34,611 nucleotides of DNA, taken from the NCBI GenBank assembly GCA_003214975.1, contig QCKZ01000014.1, forward strand, positions 1 through 34,611. The letters run 5' to 3'. This document shows positions 1-11,473 of this stretch, piece after piece. The translations under genes were made by a program, and so were the position numbers. The stretch is from Prochlorococcus sp. AG-412-C21. Its GTDB lineage: Bacteria > Cyanobacteriota > Cyanobacteriia > PCC-6307 > Cyanobiaceae. How positions within the stretch are numbered: position 1 is the first letter of the stretch; the number at the start of each line of letters is the position of its first letter. The notes below the pieces were generated by a model, which was not told the origin of the DNA, did not search any database, and worked only from the letters and a program-made list of their open reading frames with translations.

Positions 1-464
1 CTATTAAAAGTGCAGAGGTATTACAGGCTCATGTTGATGAAGGATTAAAGTATGCAAGAAAAAATAGATTACCGAAACCAATAGCCGATTTTATTCCAGA
101 ACATCAAGGCACTCTAAAAATGGGATATTTTTTTCAAAAAGCTAAGGAAAAAAATCTTAAGATTAATGAAAATGATTTTAGATATAAAGGCCCTATCCCT
201 CAGTCAAAAGAAACTGCTATTTTAATGCTTGCAGATGGATGTGAAGCAGCATTAAGAGCTATGAATATTAATGCTTCTGATATTGAAGCTTTAGAAACAA
301 TATCAAAAATTATTCATTCACGTCAAAAAGATGGCCAATTAGATGATAGTAATTTGTCCAAGGGAGAAATTTTTATAATTAAAAGGGCTTTCTTGAATGT
401 ATGGAAAAGAATTAGACATAGAAGAATTCAGTATCCAACTAGCAAGAATAATACTTTTTCTTGA
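1..464 (+). CDS. C-terminal part of a PgpH/7TM-HD type HD-domain phosphohydrolase (truncated by window start)
   Basis: Frame of ORF 120..464 stays open back to base 3 (IKSAEVLQAHVDEGLKYARKNRLPKPIADFIPEHQGTLKMGYFFQKAKEK...); FIPEHQGT and the downstream helical region resemble PgpH-type HD proteins. Confidence 0.75.
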   Translation, partial: IKSAEVLQAHVDEGLKYARKNRLPKPIADFIPEHQGTLKMGYFFQKAKEKNLKINENDFRYKGPIPQSKETAILMLADGCEAALRAMNINASDIEALETISKIIHSRQKDGQLDDSNLSKGEIFIIKRAFLNVWKRIRHRRIQYPTSKNNTFS

Positions 465-472
465 TTTTCGAT

Positions 473-868
473 TTATGGCCTAATACTTCTTCGATGTTTT
501 GGGTTGCACCAATATAAAAGTGCCAATACGCTAAGTAAAGCAGTTAAAAGAGTAAAACTACCAATTCCAAAAATACCTTCTTTTAGTTTTACTAATCTAA
601 CAATAGAATATGGTCCAGTACCAGCAATTACCATTGAAATTGATACAAGTGTCAAAGTAACTCCCCATTTTTTTTGAGCTAAAAGAGCTGAAGAAGAAAC
701 TATCCCAATTATCGCGGCAGGCCAGCCAAGGCTGATAGCTAAAGTATAGTTAGCAACTTTAAGTGGGGGCACAAAAATTATTATCAAAGTACTTATTGGT
801 ATAGCAATTATGTTAGATATCAAACCTAACCATGCCATAGTCCAATATCCTATTAATCTTTCTCTCAT
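473..868 (-). CDS. small multi-pass membrane protein, hypothetical
   Basis: 131 aa ORF with about four hydrophobic segments; convergent with the preceding CDS. Confidence 0.6.
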   Translation of the reverse strand: MRERLIGYWTMAWLGLISNIIAIPISTLIIIFVPPLKVANYTLAISLGWPAAIIGIVSSSALLAQKKWGVTLTLVSISMVIAGTGPYSIVRLVKLKEGIFGIGSFTLLTALLSVLALLYWCNPKHRRSIRP

Positions 869-949
869 TATTTACAGCTTTAACTATTAGATAAATCTAC
901 ATTATTAAGAGAATATTTTTAATGCTACTTAATAATCCTAAGAAATAAT

Positions 950-2590
950 TTAATTTATAGGATTAGATAGATATGTTTTCTCAGATTTTTCTAAATTATC
1001 AAATTGTGGGTGAATTGAATTTTTTTTCTCAGAAAATACAAGTCTATTTATAGCATTAACGTAAGCACTTGCAGCAGCAACTACAACATCCGTGTCAGCA
1101 GAATGACCAGAATATATCTTATTATCCCTTCTTATTCTTATTGTTACTTCACCCAAGGCATCAATTCCTTCTGTTACCGACTTTACAGAAAATTCAATTA
1201 ATTCATTAGGAACTTTAGCTAATTTATTTAAAGCCTCGCATACAGCATCAACAGGTCCAGTCCCTATTGATACAGCAGTTTGCTCAGTATTATCTTCCGT
1301 GTTTAGAAGAGTAATAGTGGCTGTAGGTTTAGATGCATTACCGCAACTTACTTGCACAAGACTTAATTGAAATTTAGCTTCTGGAAGCTGTACTTGTTCA
1401 CTAACAATTGCTTCTAAGTCTCTATCAGTAATTTCTCTTTTCCTGTCAGCTAAATCCTTGAAACGAGCAAAAGCATCATTTAAATCTTCCCTACTCAAGT
1501 CATATCCCATCTCTTCTAATCTTGCTCTTACTGCACTTCTTCCACTAAGTTTCCCTAAAGATATTTTGTTGTCACTCAAACCAACAGTTTTCGCATCGAT
1601 AATTTCGTAAGTCAGTCTATTTTTTAAGACCCCATCCTGATGAATGCCTGATTCATGTGCAAAAGCGTTAGCTCCCACAATTGCTTTATTAGGTTGAACG
1701 GTCATTCCAGTTAGGTTGGAAACAAGCCTAGAGGTTTTTGTTATTTCTTCTGTTCTTATAGCTGTAAGAGGAGTTGGTGAATCTGGATTTCTTTTAAAAA
1801 AATTATTAAAAAAACTTTTCCTGACATGTAATGCCATTACTAATTCTTCTAGAGAGGCATTCCCCGCTCTTTCACCAATTCCATTAATCGTACATTCTAG
1901 TTGTCTCGCTCCATTTTTTACTGACTCTAGAAAATTGGCAACTGCTAAACCTAAATCATTATGTCCATGAACCGAGATTACTGCCTCATCAATATTTGGA
2001 ACGTTTTTATTTATATCGGCAATTAATTTGCCAAATTCACTAGGAGTTGTAAATCCAACAGTATCAGGGATATTTATTGTTGTCGCTCCTGCAGAAATTG
2101 CTAGCTGAATCACTTCGTATAAAAAATCAGGATCACTCCTTGAGGCATCTTCACAAGAAAATTCAATATCATCTACCAATGATTTTGCATAATTAACCAT
2201 TTCTGGAACTATTTTAAGAACATCTTTTCTGGATTTTTTAAGTTTATGTTTAAGATGAATATCACTTGTGGCAATAAAAGTATGTATTCTTTTCTTGGGA
2301 GCTGGATTTACTGCTTCATAACATGCTTTTATATCACCTTTGGATGCTCTAGCTAAACCGCATATTATAGGACCATTCTCTTTTCCTACAGCATTGGCAA
2401 TTTTATTAACAGCTTTAAAATCTCCTGGACTTGCGAACGGGAATCCAGCCTCAATAACATCCACTCCTAATCTTGCTAATTGATGTGCGATAGCAAGTTT
2501 TTCTTCAAGGTTTAAACTGGCACCAGGGGATTGCTCTCCATCTCGAAGAGTTGTATCAAAGATCAAAATTCTTCCAGGATCTTTTGACAT
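950..2590 (-). CDS. leuA: 2-isopropylmalate synthase
   Basis: N-terminal [44 protein letters not shown], full-length 546 aa. Confidence 0.97.
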   Translation of the reverse strand: MSKDPGRILIFDTTLRDGEQSPGASLNLEEKLAIAHQLARLGVDVIEAGFPFASPGDFKAVNKIANAVGKENGPIICGLARASKGDIKACYEAVNPAPKKRIHTFIATSDIHLKHKLKKSRKDVLKIVPEMVNYAKSLVDDIEFSCEDASRSDPDFLYEVIQLAISAGATTINIPDTVGFTTPSEFGKLIADINKNVPNIDEAVISVHGHNDLGLAVANFLESVKNGARQLECTINGIGERAGNASLEELVMALHVRKSFFNNFFKRNPDSPTPLTAIRTEEITKTSRLVSNLTGMTVQPNKAIVGANAFAHESGIHQDGVLKNRLTYEIIDAKTVGLSDNKISLGKLSGRSAVRARLEEMGYDLSREDLNDAFARFKDLADRKREITDRDLEAIVSEQVQLPEAKFQLSLVQVSCGNASKPTATITLLNTEDNTEQTAVSIGTGPVDAVCEALNKLAKVPNELIEFSVKSVTEGIDALGEVTIRIRRDNKIYSGHSADTDVVVAAASAYVNAINRLVFSEKKNSIHPQFDNLEKSEKTYLSNPIN

Positions 2591-2812
2591 TAGAGGGAAT
2601 CACTTAAACTTATATTAAGCTAATTAAAAAAAATTGACTAGATTTCGTGCAATAAAAACTTGATACAGGCTTATTACTTAACAATTTTGGTTAAAATTCT
2701 GAAAAAAAAATTAAAATAATTTAATTATTAAAGTATTGTTTTAAGATTATACCTTTTTATAAAAGGTTAATTTTGATTTTTTATGGAATTAAAGGCATAA
2801 ATTATAAAAAGT

Positions 2813-4396
2813 ATGAATGGGGAATACACAAAAAAAAATATTTTAGGCAAGTTAGCGATAGTTTTACATGCCCATCTTCCTTATGTTAGAAAAAATGAAA
2901 AAAACTCTTTAGAAGAGGATTGGCTATTTCAGGCGATATTGGAATGTTATATTCCACTACTTCAATCAATAGAATCTTCAAAAAATGAAAATCCTTTAAA
3001 TACAAAACTTACTATTAGTTTGTCTCCAACATTATTATCACTTTTAAATAATAAACAAATTCAAGAAACTTTCCCAAGCTGGATTAAAACAAGAAATGAT
3101 TTCTTAAAGGAACTGCCACAAGAAGAAAGAAATGCCTCTGAATTTTTAATTAAAACTCTTAATGACAAATACTTATATTGGCAAAAATGTTCTGGAAATT
3201 TAATTGAGAAGTTTAGAGTTTTAAATAACTCTGGAAATTTGGATATTCTTACTTGTGCTGCTACACATGGATATTTGCCAATCCTAAGGGAGAATCCTGA
3301 AACTGTTAAAGGACAAATTAATACAGCCATTAGTAGCCATGAAAATATTTTTGGAACTAAGCCTTTAGGTATTTGGTTACCTGAATGTGCATATTATGAG
3401 AATTTAGATGAAATACTTTTTAATTCTGGAATTAGATATACAATCTTAGACGGTCATGGGATTCTAAATTCCACACCAAGGCCTAGGTATGGTGTATACG
3501 CACCAATCTGCTCGAAGAAAGGAGTTGCATTCTTCGGGAGAGATAGTGAGTCAACCTTGCCCGTTTGGTCTGCTAAGGATGGATTTCCAGGCAATAAAGT
3601 TTATAGGGAATTTCATAAAGATTTGGGGTGGGAATTACCTATTTCTAAGCTACAAAAGAAAGGTATTTCAACTAGAAGACCTTTAGGTTTAAAGTTTCAT
3701 AAGATTACAGATGAAAACATACCATTAGGTGAAAAGGAGTTTTACTCAGAAAATAATGCCAAAAAGAAGGCTGTAGAACATGCTGATGCTTACCTTCTAG
3801 CAAGATCCAAACAATTAGAAAAATTAACTTTATCCTCTTCTTTTAAACCCTTATTGGTAGCTCCCTTTGATGCAGAGTTATTTGGTCATTGGTGGTATGA
3901 GGGACCTTTTTTCATTGAAAATATTTTAAAGAAGTCTAGTAAATATTCAATTAAGCTTACAAGTTTAAAAGAATTCTTACTTGAAAAGCCAAATCTTCAG
4001 ATTTGTGATCCATCTCCATCAAGCTGGGGGCAAGGTGGTTACCATAATTACTGGATTAATGATGCAAATGCATGGATCGTACCACAAATAACAAAAGCAG
4101 GCTCAACTTTTGTTGATATATGCTCGAAAAATTTTAATAATGACTTATCTTCAAGACTTTTAAAGCAAGCAGCAAGAGAATTACTTCTCTCTGAGTCTTC
4201 TGATTGGAGTTTTATACTAAGAGCTGGAACTACAACTGAGCTTGCTAAAGAGAGGATAGAAAGACACTTGTTCAGGTTCTGGAAATTAGTTGAAATGATT
4301 AAAAATCATTCCAATATTAATTTAGAATTTCTTCAAGATATTGAGGAAGAAGATAAAGTTTTCCCGGATATTAATATTAATGATTGGAGAAAATAA
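2813..4396 (+). CDS. glycoside hydrolase family 57 / DUF1957 protein, probable 1,4-alpha-glucan branching enzyme type
   Basis: LAIVLHAHLPYVR N-terminus, GIWLPECAYY, FDAELFGHWWYEGP, C-terminal DUF1957-like SSWGQGGYHNYWIND. Confidence 0.9.
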   Translation: MNGEYTKKNILGKLAIVLHAHLPYVRKNEKNSLEEDWLFQAILECYIPLLQSIESSKNENPLNTKLTISLSPTLLSLLNNKQIQETFPSWIKTRNDFLKELPQEERNASEFLIKTLNDKYLYWQKCSGNLIEKFRVLNNSGNLDILTCAATHGYLPILRENPETVKGQINTAISSHENIFGTKPLGIWLPECAYYENLDEILFNSGIRYTILDGHGILNSTPRPRYGVYAPICSKKGVAFFGRDSESTLPVWSAKDGFPGNKVYREFHKDLGWELPISKLQKKGISTRRPLGLKFHKITDENIPLGEKEFYSENNAKKKAVEHADAYLLARSKQLEKLTLSSSFKPLLVAPFDAELFGHWWYEGPFFIENILKKSSKYSIKLTSLKEFLLEKPNLQICDPSPSSWGQGGYHNYWINDANAWIVPQITKAGSTFVDICSKNFNNDLSSRLLKQAARELLLSESSDWSFILRAGTTTELAKERIERHLFRFWKLVEMIKNHSNINLEFLQDIEEEDKVFPDININDWRK

Positions 4397-4401
4397 AAAT
4401 A

Positions 4402-5613
4402 CTAATTTAATTTAAGCATTCCTAGTTTTACTTTTAGAGGTGAATTTATAAACATCTTACTCATCACGTAAATTAGTTTTGGAAGTGGAAGTGTATTAGT
4501 AAGAAAACCTACCCATTCATTAGTCGATAATCTAAAGAAATTTGAGAAAAAGCTTCTTAATCTACTTTCGTCAAAACTCATTAATCTTCTTAGACCATAT
4601 TGGTAAAGTTTATGCCTTTGTGTTAACTCGTAAGGCCATAGGATCTCCCAACCTTTTGTTGCTATCTCTAGAGAACTTAGATGAGGATCTTTTAAAAAGA
4701 TTGCTAATTTCTCTGCAAGGAGTGGAGCCCTTCTTAATAAAGATCCGATCATGTATCCTGATGCAGGATGCACCATACTTGCGGCTCCTCCAAAACCAAG
4801 TACAAATTGTTTTTTAAATGGGAGGGATAAATTCATTGGGAAAAGGCAATTCTCTTCATGAAAAATTTCACTTACCTTAATTCCATTACTATTCAGTCTT
4901 TTAAAAAGTCTTTTTTTAAGATTTTCTTGCGATAATGCGGGATAACTAGCTAATGATGTTTCTTCAACAAAAAAAGTTTCATTTCCCAGATCCATTGCAT
5001 ATAGAAAGGAAGGAGAGAATAATTTTTCTTCCTTGTTTAAATGATTTGGACGAAAATCCATTAAAACAAACTGCTCCTTATTAACAGGTGGCGATGAAAA
5101 TTTACCCACAATTCCATACGCAGCTTGTTGAGCGATTTCCTTTTGAACTGGTCTTTTTACAAAATTACTTTTATGACCACTTGCGTCAATAACTAACCTC
5201 GCCTTTATTCTTAGACCTGAAAAACAAATTACCTCAGATAGGTTATTTTTCTCTTTAATTTCCTGTGCTGTTTCGTTCAACCATTGAATCCCTTTACATT
5301 TTTTTAAAAGTTCATTTTGAAAGGCTTCTTGATTTATCAAACCATAATCGTACTTATGATTTGTTGGAGTATTCCCTTTTTTATTTTCCCCATTTCCAAA
5401 AAAACTAACTGTTTTAGACCATCGGTGAGATAACAAAGCCTCTAATCCTAATTCCTCTAATTCAGATGCCCATATACCGTATGTATTCTCCCATTTTTTA
5501 TTTGGAGATTTAGTTGATATTCCCTTTATATTTAGATCCTGCTTGGCTAATTCTGAAGCTAAACATAATGCTGCAGGACCAGAACCTAAAATTAAAATAT
5601 CAAGTATTTCCAT
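4402..5613 (-). CDS. crtL: lycopene cyclase (CrtL type; beta assignment tentative)
   Basis: N-terminal ILGSGPAALCLASELA dinucleotide fold, NTYGIWASELEELGL, FLYAMDLGNETFFVEETSLASYPAL, GFGGAASMVHPASGYMIGSLLRRAP. Confidence 0.92.
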   Translation of the reverse strand: MEILDILILGSGPAALCLASELAKQDLNIKGISTKSPNKKWENTYGIWASELEELGLEALLSHRWSKTVSFFGNGENKKGNTPTNHKYDYGLINQEAFQNELLKKCKGIQWLNETAQEIKEKNNLSEVICFSGLRIKARLVIDASGHKSNFVKRPVQKEIAQQAAYGIVGKFSSPPVNKEQFVLMDFRPNHLNKEEKLFSPSFLYAMDLGNETFFVEETSLASYPALSQENLKKRLFKRLNSNGIKVSEIFHEENCLFPMNLSLPFKKQFVLGFGGAASMVHPASGYMIGSLLRRAPLLAEKLAIFLKDPHLSSLEIATKGWEILWPYELTQRHKLYQYGLRRLMSFDESRLRSFFSNFFRLSTNEWVGFLTNTLPLPKLIYVMSKMFINSPLKVKLGMLKLN

Positions 5614-5637
5614 ATTATTTAATTAAGCATTAGTCTT

Positions 5638-8235
5638 TTAATTTTCTTCACCTGAGTTAAGTTGATCAGTTTCGTCTATTTGTTCACGAGGAACTAATAC
5701 TACTTCTGATAAATGATCACCTTCATCTAATCTTTGTAATTTTACTCCAGTAGCCGCTCTGGATTGCTGAGAAATTTTATCTGCGTTTGTTCTAACTATT
5801 ACACCTTTTTCGGTCACAAGAAGTAATTCTTCTCCCTCCCCAAGGACCTTCAAACAAACTAGTACATCATCTTTAATTCTGAATTTTATAGCTCTCAAGC
5901 CCATGCCTGCTCTTTTTTGTAATCTAAACTGAGTTACAGGAACTCTCTTTCCTAGTCCCAATGAACTGGCTATTAATACCCATGGACCATCTGAAGAGTT
6001 TTCCTCAACATTATCATCAATTTCTTTAGTGAGGTCATCAATTTTAGCCAATTGATCAACCAAATTAGATGTCAAAACATCCATGGATACCAGATTGTCT
6101 CCTTCTCTCAAGTTCATTGATTTAACCCCTCTAGCTGTTCTACCAAGTGTTCTTAATTCATTCATATTTAGTCTGAAATGAATAGCCATTCCAGTTTTTG
6201 ATCCAATTAAAACACTATCACCCTCTTTTGATAATCTGACCCAGGTTAGGGCATCTCCATCCTCAAGATTAATTGCGATTAATCCATTTGAGCGAATTTT
6301 TGAGAAAGCAGAAAGTGCAGTCCTTTTTATAAAGCCAGCCTTGGTTAGCATTAATAAATAACGATCGTCAACAAAAGAATCTACAGCAACTAGTGAAGTT
6401 ATTTTTTCTTCTCTTGGGATTGGGAGAAGTTGAACCGATGGAGTACCTTTTGCTGTTCTGCTACTCATAGGAACTCTATATGCTGGGAGAGCATAAGCTA
6501 CTCCTCTATCACTGAAAAGCAAAAGAGTATCATGATCGTTACAGCTTATAAATAATTTCACGTCATCATCTTCTTGAGTTTTTGTGCCAGCTTTACCCCT
6601 TGAACCACGACTGGTAGATTCAAACTCATTAACAGGCATCCTTTTTAAATAACCTTCTTCAGTCAATAGAACTACGGACCTGTCATTAGCTATGAGGTCA
6701 ATATCATCTAATCCGCCGCCTAAATTTAATATTTCTGTTTTTCTGGGAGAAGAGAATCTTTCATCGATTTTATTAAGTTCTTCAAGAATAATTTCAGAAA
6801 TTTTTTCATTACTATTTAATATTTGCTGATATTGGTTGATTTTTTGGGTTAATTCATCATGTTCTGCTTTGATTTTATCGGCCTCAAGAGCTGTTAATCT
6901 TCTTAACTGCATTTGTAAAATTGCGTCTGCCTGTGTGGAAGATAATTCATGATCAGTTTGTAATTTTTCTCGAGCTGAAATTGAATCTTTCGCTGATCTT
7001 ATTAGATTGATAATTTCATCCATAGCACCTAAAGCTAATAAAAGACCCTTTACAATATGATCTCTTTCTTCTGCCTTTTTTAATAAAAATCCTGTTCTTC
7101 GCCTTATTGTCTCTACCCTAAAATCTAGAAATACATCTAACATTTTTCTAAGTGAAAGAGTTGTGGGCTCTCCTTTAACTAAGGCTAGAATATTTGCACT
7201 AAAGTTATTTTGCAGCGGGGTTAACTTAAATAAATTATTTAAAACTACTTGTGGATAGGCATCTCTTTTTAACTCGATAACAATTCTCATACCATCTCGA
7301 TCACTTTCATCTCTAATATCAGAAATTCCTTCTAATTTTTTTTCATTAACCATATCTGCAATTCTCTCTATCAAGCCAGCTTTGTTAGTTTGAAAGGGGA
7401 GTTCCGTAATTATTACTGCATCTTTTTCTGCTCTACCAGCTGATTTGATTTGCTCAATATTTGCTACACCTCTCATGGTTATTGAACCTCTTCCTGTTTC
7501 GAATGTTTCTCTGATTCCATCTCTTCCTAATATTTGACCACCAGTTGGAAAATCAGGACCCTTAATTAGTTCAAAAAGTTCTCTATCTTCAATCGAAGGG
7601 TTTTTGATTATTGATTTAAGACCGTTGATTAATTCTCCTAAGTTATGGGGTGGAATATTAGTTGCCATTCCTACTGCTATTCCAGATGATCCATTTAAAA
7701 GTAGTTGAGGTATTCTTGCAGGTAAAACTGTCGGTTCTTGTTGAGAACCGTCAAAGTTATCTGCGAAATCTACAGTTTCAGATTCAATATCCTCTAGTAA
7801 ACTCTCGTCAGTAAGAGACTGTAGACGAGATTCTGTATATCTCATTGCTGCGGGGGGGTCGTTATCTACAGATCCAAAGTTTCCATGACCATCTATAAGT
7901 GGCATCCTCATAGAAAAATCTTGAGCCATCCTGACCAAAGCATCATAGACAGCAGTATCACCATGAGGGTGGTATTTACCTAGGACTTCCCCAACAACCC
8001 TTGCACATTTTCTATATGGTCTACCGCTAGTCAAACCAAGTTCATACATTGCGTAAAGAATTCTTCTATGAACAGGCTTTAATCCATCTCTTGCATCTGG
8101 AAGCGCACGTCCAACTATAACGCTCATTGCATACTCGAGATAAGAGCGAGACATCTCATTTCTTAAGTCAGTCTGAATAATTCGATCGTTATCTTCGCTT
8201 AATCCAGAATTTCCGGAATCTTCAATATCAGACAT
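5638..8235 (-). CDS. gyrA: DNA gyrase subunit A
   Basis: [73 protein letters not shown]-terminal beta-pinwheel repeats. Confidence 0.97.
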   Translation of the reverse strand: MSDIEDSGNSGLSEDNDRIIQTDLRNEMSRSYLEYAMSVIVGRALPDARDGLKPVHRRILYAMYELGLTSGRPYRKCARVVGEVLGKYHPHGDTAVYDALVRMAQDFSMRMPLIDGHGNFGSVDNDPPAAMRYTESRLQSLTDESLLEDIESETVDFADNFDGSQQEPTVLPARIPQLLLNGSSGIAVGMATNIPPHNLGELINGLKSIIKNPSIEDRELFELIKGPDFPTGGQILGRDGIRETFETGRGSITMRGVANIEQIKSAGRAEKDAVIITELPFQTNKAGLIERIADMVNEKKLEGISDIRDESDRDGMRIVIELKRDAYPQVVLNNLFKLTPLQNNFSANILALVKGEPTTLSLRKMLDVFLDFRVETIRRRTGFLLKKAEERDHIVKGLLLALGAMDEIINLIRSAKDSISAREKLQTDHELSSTQADAILQMQLRRLTALEADKIKAEHDELTQKINQYQQILNSNEKISEIILEELNKIDERFSSPRKTEILNLGGGLDDIDLIANDRSVVLLTEEGYLKRMPVNEFESTSRGSRGKAGTKTQEDDDVKLFISCNDHDTLLLFSDRGVAYALPAYRVPMSSRTAKGTPSVQLLPIPREEKITSLVAVDSFVDDRYLLMLTKAGFIKRTALSAFSKIRSNGLIAINLEDGDALTWVRLSKEGDSVLIGSKTGMAIHFRLNMNELRTLGRTARGVKSMNLREGDNLVSMDVLTSNLVDQLAKIDDLTKEIDDNVEENSSDGPWVLIASSLGLGKRVPVTQFRLQKRAGMGLRAIKFRIKDDVLVCLKVLGEGEELLLVTEKGVIVRTNADKISQQSRAATGVKLQRLDEGDHLSEVVLVPREQIDETDQLNSGEEN

Positions 8236-8414
8236 ACAAAAAACCTTTTTTTAATAATAATCGCTGATTGCCATAATGAATAAAAAAAAAGATATATTTA
8301 ATTCCCAAATACTCACATTCACACACAAATTAAAAGAAAAACTGTTGTTTTTGAATAAACCTTGGCTTATTACCCCTTTAGTTGTTAATTTAATCAGAAT
8401 AAATGAATATTTTC

Positions 8415-9578
8415 GTGAATATTGAACTTGGTTTAAACAAAAAAGTCAGAAGGGCTTATGGCATTGATGAAATAGCTTTAGTCCCTGGCAAAAGAACACT
8501 CGATTACGATTTAACTGATCCTTCCTGGTTAATAGGTGATTTAAAGAGAGAAGTCCCAATTGTTGCTAGTGCTATGGACAGCGTTGTTGATGTAAATACA
8601 GCTGTAGAACTTACTAAATTAGGTGCCCTAGGTGTTATTAATATGGAGGGCATACAAACACGATATGAAAATCCTGATGAAATATTTAATCAAATAGCAT
8701 CAGTAGGAAAAAATGATTTTGTTCCATTAATGCAGAAGATATACAGTGAACCTGTTAAGGAGGAATTGATTTTACAGAGAATAAATGAGGTTAAAGAAAG
8801 AGGAGGAATTGCAGCGTTTAGTGGCACTCCTCAAGCTGCCATTAAATTTAAAGAAATACTTAATAATTCCAAAATAGATTTATTTTTCCTTCAAGGAACA
8901 GTCGTTTCAACTGAGCATATTGGTATGGATGGTAATGAAACCTTAAATATTAAAGATCTCTGTCAATCTATGAAAGTCCCAGTTGTAGCTGGTAATTGTG
9001 TTACTTATGAAGTTGCCAAACTTCTTATGAAGGCTGGAGTTGCAGGATTAATGGTTGGTATAGGTCCTGGAGCAGCATGTACTTCAAGAGGTGTATTAGG
9101 AATTGGAATCCCTCAAGCAACTGCAATTGCTGATTGTAGTTCTGCAAGAGATGATTATTTTAAAGAAAGTGGTCGTTATATTCCTATTATTGGTGATGGA
9201 GGAATCGTGACGGGTGGAGATATTTGTAAATGTTTAGCATGTGGTGCAGATGCTGTAATGATTGGCTCGCCAATAGCTAAATCCTCAAATGCCCCAGGCA
9301 AAGGATTTCACTGGGGTATGGCTACTCCAAGTCCTATATTGCCAAGGGGCACAAGAATTGAAGTCGGGTCTACAGGATCCTTAGAAAGGATAATTAAAGG
9401 TCCTGCCTTACTTGATGATGGTACACATAATTTATTAGGTGCTATTAGAACATCAATGAGTACCCTTGGGGCTAAAAATATTAAAGAAATGCAAAAGGTT
9501 GAAATAGTTATTGCACCATCTCTTCTAACAGAGGGTAAGGTTTATCAAAAAGCTCAGCAGCTTGGGATGGGTAAATAG
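8415..9578 (+). CDS. guaB3: GuaB3-type IMP dehydrogenase family protein
   Basis: VRRAYGIDEIALVPGKRTLD, VPIVASAMDSVVDVNTAVELTKLGALGVINMEG, GIGPGAACTSRGVLGIG, GDGGIVTGGDICKCLACGADAVMIGSP; GTG at 8415 gives MNIELGLNKKVRRAYG. The ORF-track start (ATG, 8403) is 12 nt upstream in frame. Confidence 0.9.
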   Translation: MNIELGLNKKVRRAYGIDEIALVPGKRTLDYDLTDPSWLIGDLKREVPIVASAMDSVVDVNTAVELTKLGALGVINMEGIQTRYENPDEIFNQIASVGKNDFVPLMQKIYSEPVKEELILQRINEVKERGGIAAFSGTPQAAIKFKEILNNSKIDLFFLQGTVVSTEHIGMDGNETLNIKDLCQSMKVPVVAGNCVTYEVAKLLMKAGVAGLMVGIGPGAACTSRGVLGIGIPQATAIADCSSARDDYFKESGRYIPIIGDGGIVTGGDICKCLACGADAVMIGSPIAKSSNAPGKGFHWGMATPSPILPRGTRIEVGSTGSLERIIKGPALLDDGTHNLLGAIRTSMSTLGAKNIKEMQKVEIVIAPSLLTEGKVYQKAQQLGMGK

Positions 9579-9649
9579 TTTATTTAGAGCAAAATTATAA
9601 TACCTTAAGTGATTTAAACATTAGATTGAACAATTATCGTTTTAGGAGT

Positions 9650-9655
9650 TATTAT
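9650..9655 (+). promoter_or_regulatory. putative -10 element (TATTAT) of the yfr1 promoter
   Basis: TATTAT about 6-7 nt upstream of the expected Yfr1 5' end at ~9661. Confidence 0.5.
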
Positions 9656-9660
9656 TAAAT

Positions 9661-9718
9661 GATGGGGGAAACCCCATACTCCTCACACACTAAATCGCCC
9701 GATTAATCGGGCTTTTTT
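9661..9718 (+). ncRNA. yfr1: Yfr1 cyanobacterial small regulatory RNA
   Basis: 5' hairpin ATGGGG-GAAA-CCCCAT, single-stranded ACTCCTCACAC (9678..9688), 3' terminator hairpin GCCCGATTAATCGGGC plus T8; located between guaB-type and trxA genes as known for Prochlorococcus. Confidence 0.95.
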
Positions 9719-9720
9719 TT
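9694..9720 (+). terminator. Rho-independent terminator of yfr1
   Basis: GCCCGATTAATCGGGC inverted repeat followed by TTTTTTTT. Confidence 0.9.
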
Positions 9721-9810
9721 GATATTTTGTTACTTATATTATTTAATCTGTAATGAAATCATCACTTAAAAGAATTGCCTGCTAAATTTTCTAAAAGGAA
9801 TACTTAAATT

Positions 9811-10134
9811 ATGTCATCAGCTCCAGCCGTAACTGATTCTTCATTTGACAAGGATGTACTGCAAAGTGATCTGCCAGTATTGGTTGATTTTTGGGCCCCA
9901 TGGTGTGGTCCATGTAGGATGGTTGCACCAGTTGTAGAAGAAATCTCAAAAGACTTTGAAGGGAAAATTAAAGTTTTTAAATTAAACACAGATGAGAATC
10001 CAAATGTTGCAAGTCAATATGGAATTAGAAGTATTCCAACATTAATGATCTTTAAAGGAGGTCAAAAGGTTGATACTGTGGTTGGAGCTGTACCAAAAGC
10101 AACTCTTTCAAGCACACTAACTAAGCATTTATAA
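9811..10134 (+). CDS. trxA: thioredoxin
   Basis: [22 protein letters not shown], 107 aa, cis-Pro [11 protein letters not shown]. Confidence 0.97.
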   Translation: MSSAPAVTDSSFDKDVLQSDLPVLVDFWAPWCGPCRMVAPVVEEISKDFEGKIKVFKLNTDENPNVASQYGIRSIPTLMIFKGGQKVDTVVGAVPKATLSSTLTKHL

Positions 10135-10146
10135 AAATAAAGAGCT

Positions 10147-10764
10147 TTGCATAAGATTGGACTAATAGACTATGGGATGGGGAATATTCATTCCGTAACA
10201 AAATCACTAGAAAGTCTTGGAGAAGAAATACTATTAATTAAAAACTTTAACGAATCAAGGGCTTGTAAGGCGATAATACTTCCTGGAGTAGGAGCCTTTG
10301 ATCCTGCGATGATTAATCTTACAAATACTGATTTGATAACTGATTTGAAACATTGGATTAAAAGTGGGAAGTCTTTTTTAGGGATTTGTCTAGGTCTTCA
10401 ACTCCTTTTTGAATCTAGTGATGAAGGAAAAGTTCAAGGACTAGGAATTTTAAAAGGAAAAATACAAAAAATACCTAATATAGTTAACCAAAGAATCCCT
10501 CATATGGGTTGGTGCCAACTTTTACCTACAAAAACAAATACTTTATTAGAGCTAGAAGAATTTAATAATTGGGTCTATTTTGTACATTCCTATCATGCAA
10601 TCCCAGATGACTTCAAAATTATTGCAGCTCAGGTTAATTATGGTTCAAAAAAATTAACAGCGATGATTGAGAATGATAATTTATTGGCCTGTCAATTTCA
10701 TCCAGAAAAATCTGGCAAAACAGGAGAAAAACTTTTGAGAAGATGGCTAAGTAATATTCAATAA
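10147..10764 (+). CDS. hisH: imidazole glycerol phosphate synthase, glutamine amidotransferase subunit
   Basis: IGLIDYGMGNIHSVTKSLE, FLGICLGLQLLFESSDEG, CQFHPEKSGKTGEKLL; TTG start. Confidence 0.95.
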   Translation: MHKIGLIDYGMGNIHSVTKSLESLGEEILLIKNFNESRACKAIILPGVGAFDPAMINLTNTDLITDLKHWIKSGKSFLGICLGLQLLFESSDEGKVQGLGILKGKIQKIPNIVNQRIPHMGWCQLLPTKTNTLLELEEFNNWVYFVHSYHAIPDDFKIIAAQVNYGSKKLTAMIENDNLLACQFHPEKSGKTGEKLLRRWLSNIQ

Positions 10765-10777
10765 CTGATAATTACTG

Positions 10778-11377
10778 ATGAAGACAAACTTAAGATTAAT
10801 AGGTGGTAAAAGACTCCAAAGTCCAAATAATATTTATACTAGACCTACAACTTTGAGAGTTAGAGAGGCTATATTTAATATATTGAACAATAGAGTTGAA
10901 AATAGTAACTGGTTAGATTTATTTAGTGGAACTGGGGCCATATCTTGTGAAGCATATAATCATGGGGCAAGAAAAATAATTGCAATTGAAAAAAACAAAA
11001 ACAACTCAAAAATCTGCTTAAATAATCTACTTTCTTTGCAAGATATAGATAATCGAAAAAATGATATTGATGTTATTTGTAAAGACGTTTTGAACTGGAC
11101 AAAACCAAATCACGAAAGAAACTTATCATCTAAAATTATGGATTTAAATAAATTAAAATTTGATTTTGTTTATCTAGACCCTCCATATGATGTGAATTTC
11201 CATGAATTAGTTTTAAATCAAATATTTAATTGTAATTTTTTAAAAAAAGATTCAATAATTATTTGTGAACATTCTCAAAACCTATATATTAAAAAAAGTA
11301 CTTTATGGGAAACTATAGATGTCAGAGACTATGGACAGTCTAGATTAACATTTCTAATCAATGTCCAAAATCCCTGA
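10778..11377 (+). CDS. rsmD: 16S rRNA (guanine966-N2)-methyltransferase RsmD family
   Basis: [47 protein letters not shown]. Confidence 0.93.
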   Translation: MKTNLRLIGGKRLQSPNNIYTRPTTLRVREAIFNILNNRVENSNWLDLFSGTGAISCEAYNHGARKIIAIEKNKNNSKICLNNLLSLQDIDNRKNDIDVICKDVLNWTKPNHERNLSSKIMDLNKLKFDFVYLDPPYDVNFHELVLNQIFNCNFLKKDSIIICEHSQNLYIKKSTLWETIDVRDYGQSRLTFLINVQNP

Positions 11378-11473
11378 ACCTCTTCTGTATTGATTCCATG
11401 CACTTACAAATAATCCAAGTAGAGTTATTGGAACTAACCCTAAAACAATTCCACATAGAAGAGGCTCGATCAT
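11354..11473 (-). CDS. petG: cytochrome b6f complex subunit V (PetG)
   Basis: 39 aa [39 protein letters not shown], embedded in the longer open frame 11354..11659; ATG at 11471-11473. Confidence 0.95.
   Translation of the reverse strand: MIEPLLCGIVLGLVPITLLGLFVSAWNQYRRGSGILDID

Noticed and set aside
1716-1970. 84 aa plus-strand ORF inside leuA
   Set aside because: Antisense to the well-supported leuA frame; no recognisable motif.
2751-2767. ACCTTTT-TAT-AAAAGGT hairpin upstream of the GH57 gene as a terminator
   Set aside because: AT-rich stem with 3-nt loop in a very AT-rich intergenic region and interrupted T tract; weak evidence.
3061-3330. Minus-strand ORF inside the GH57 gene
   Set aside because: Antisense shadow ORF within a confidently coding frame.
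9644-9683. AGGAGT...ACTCCT pairing around the Yfr1 5' hairpin as an extra stem
   Set aside because: AGGAGT lies upstream of the likely -10 box and transcription start, so it is probably not in the RNA; it would also sequester the functional Yfr1 motif.
9804-9989. 61 aa minus-strand ORF over trxA
   Set aside because: Antisense to trxA; shadow of a conserved coding region.
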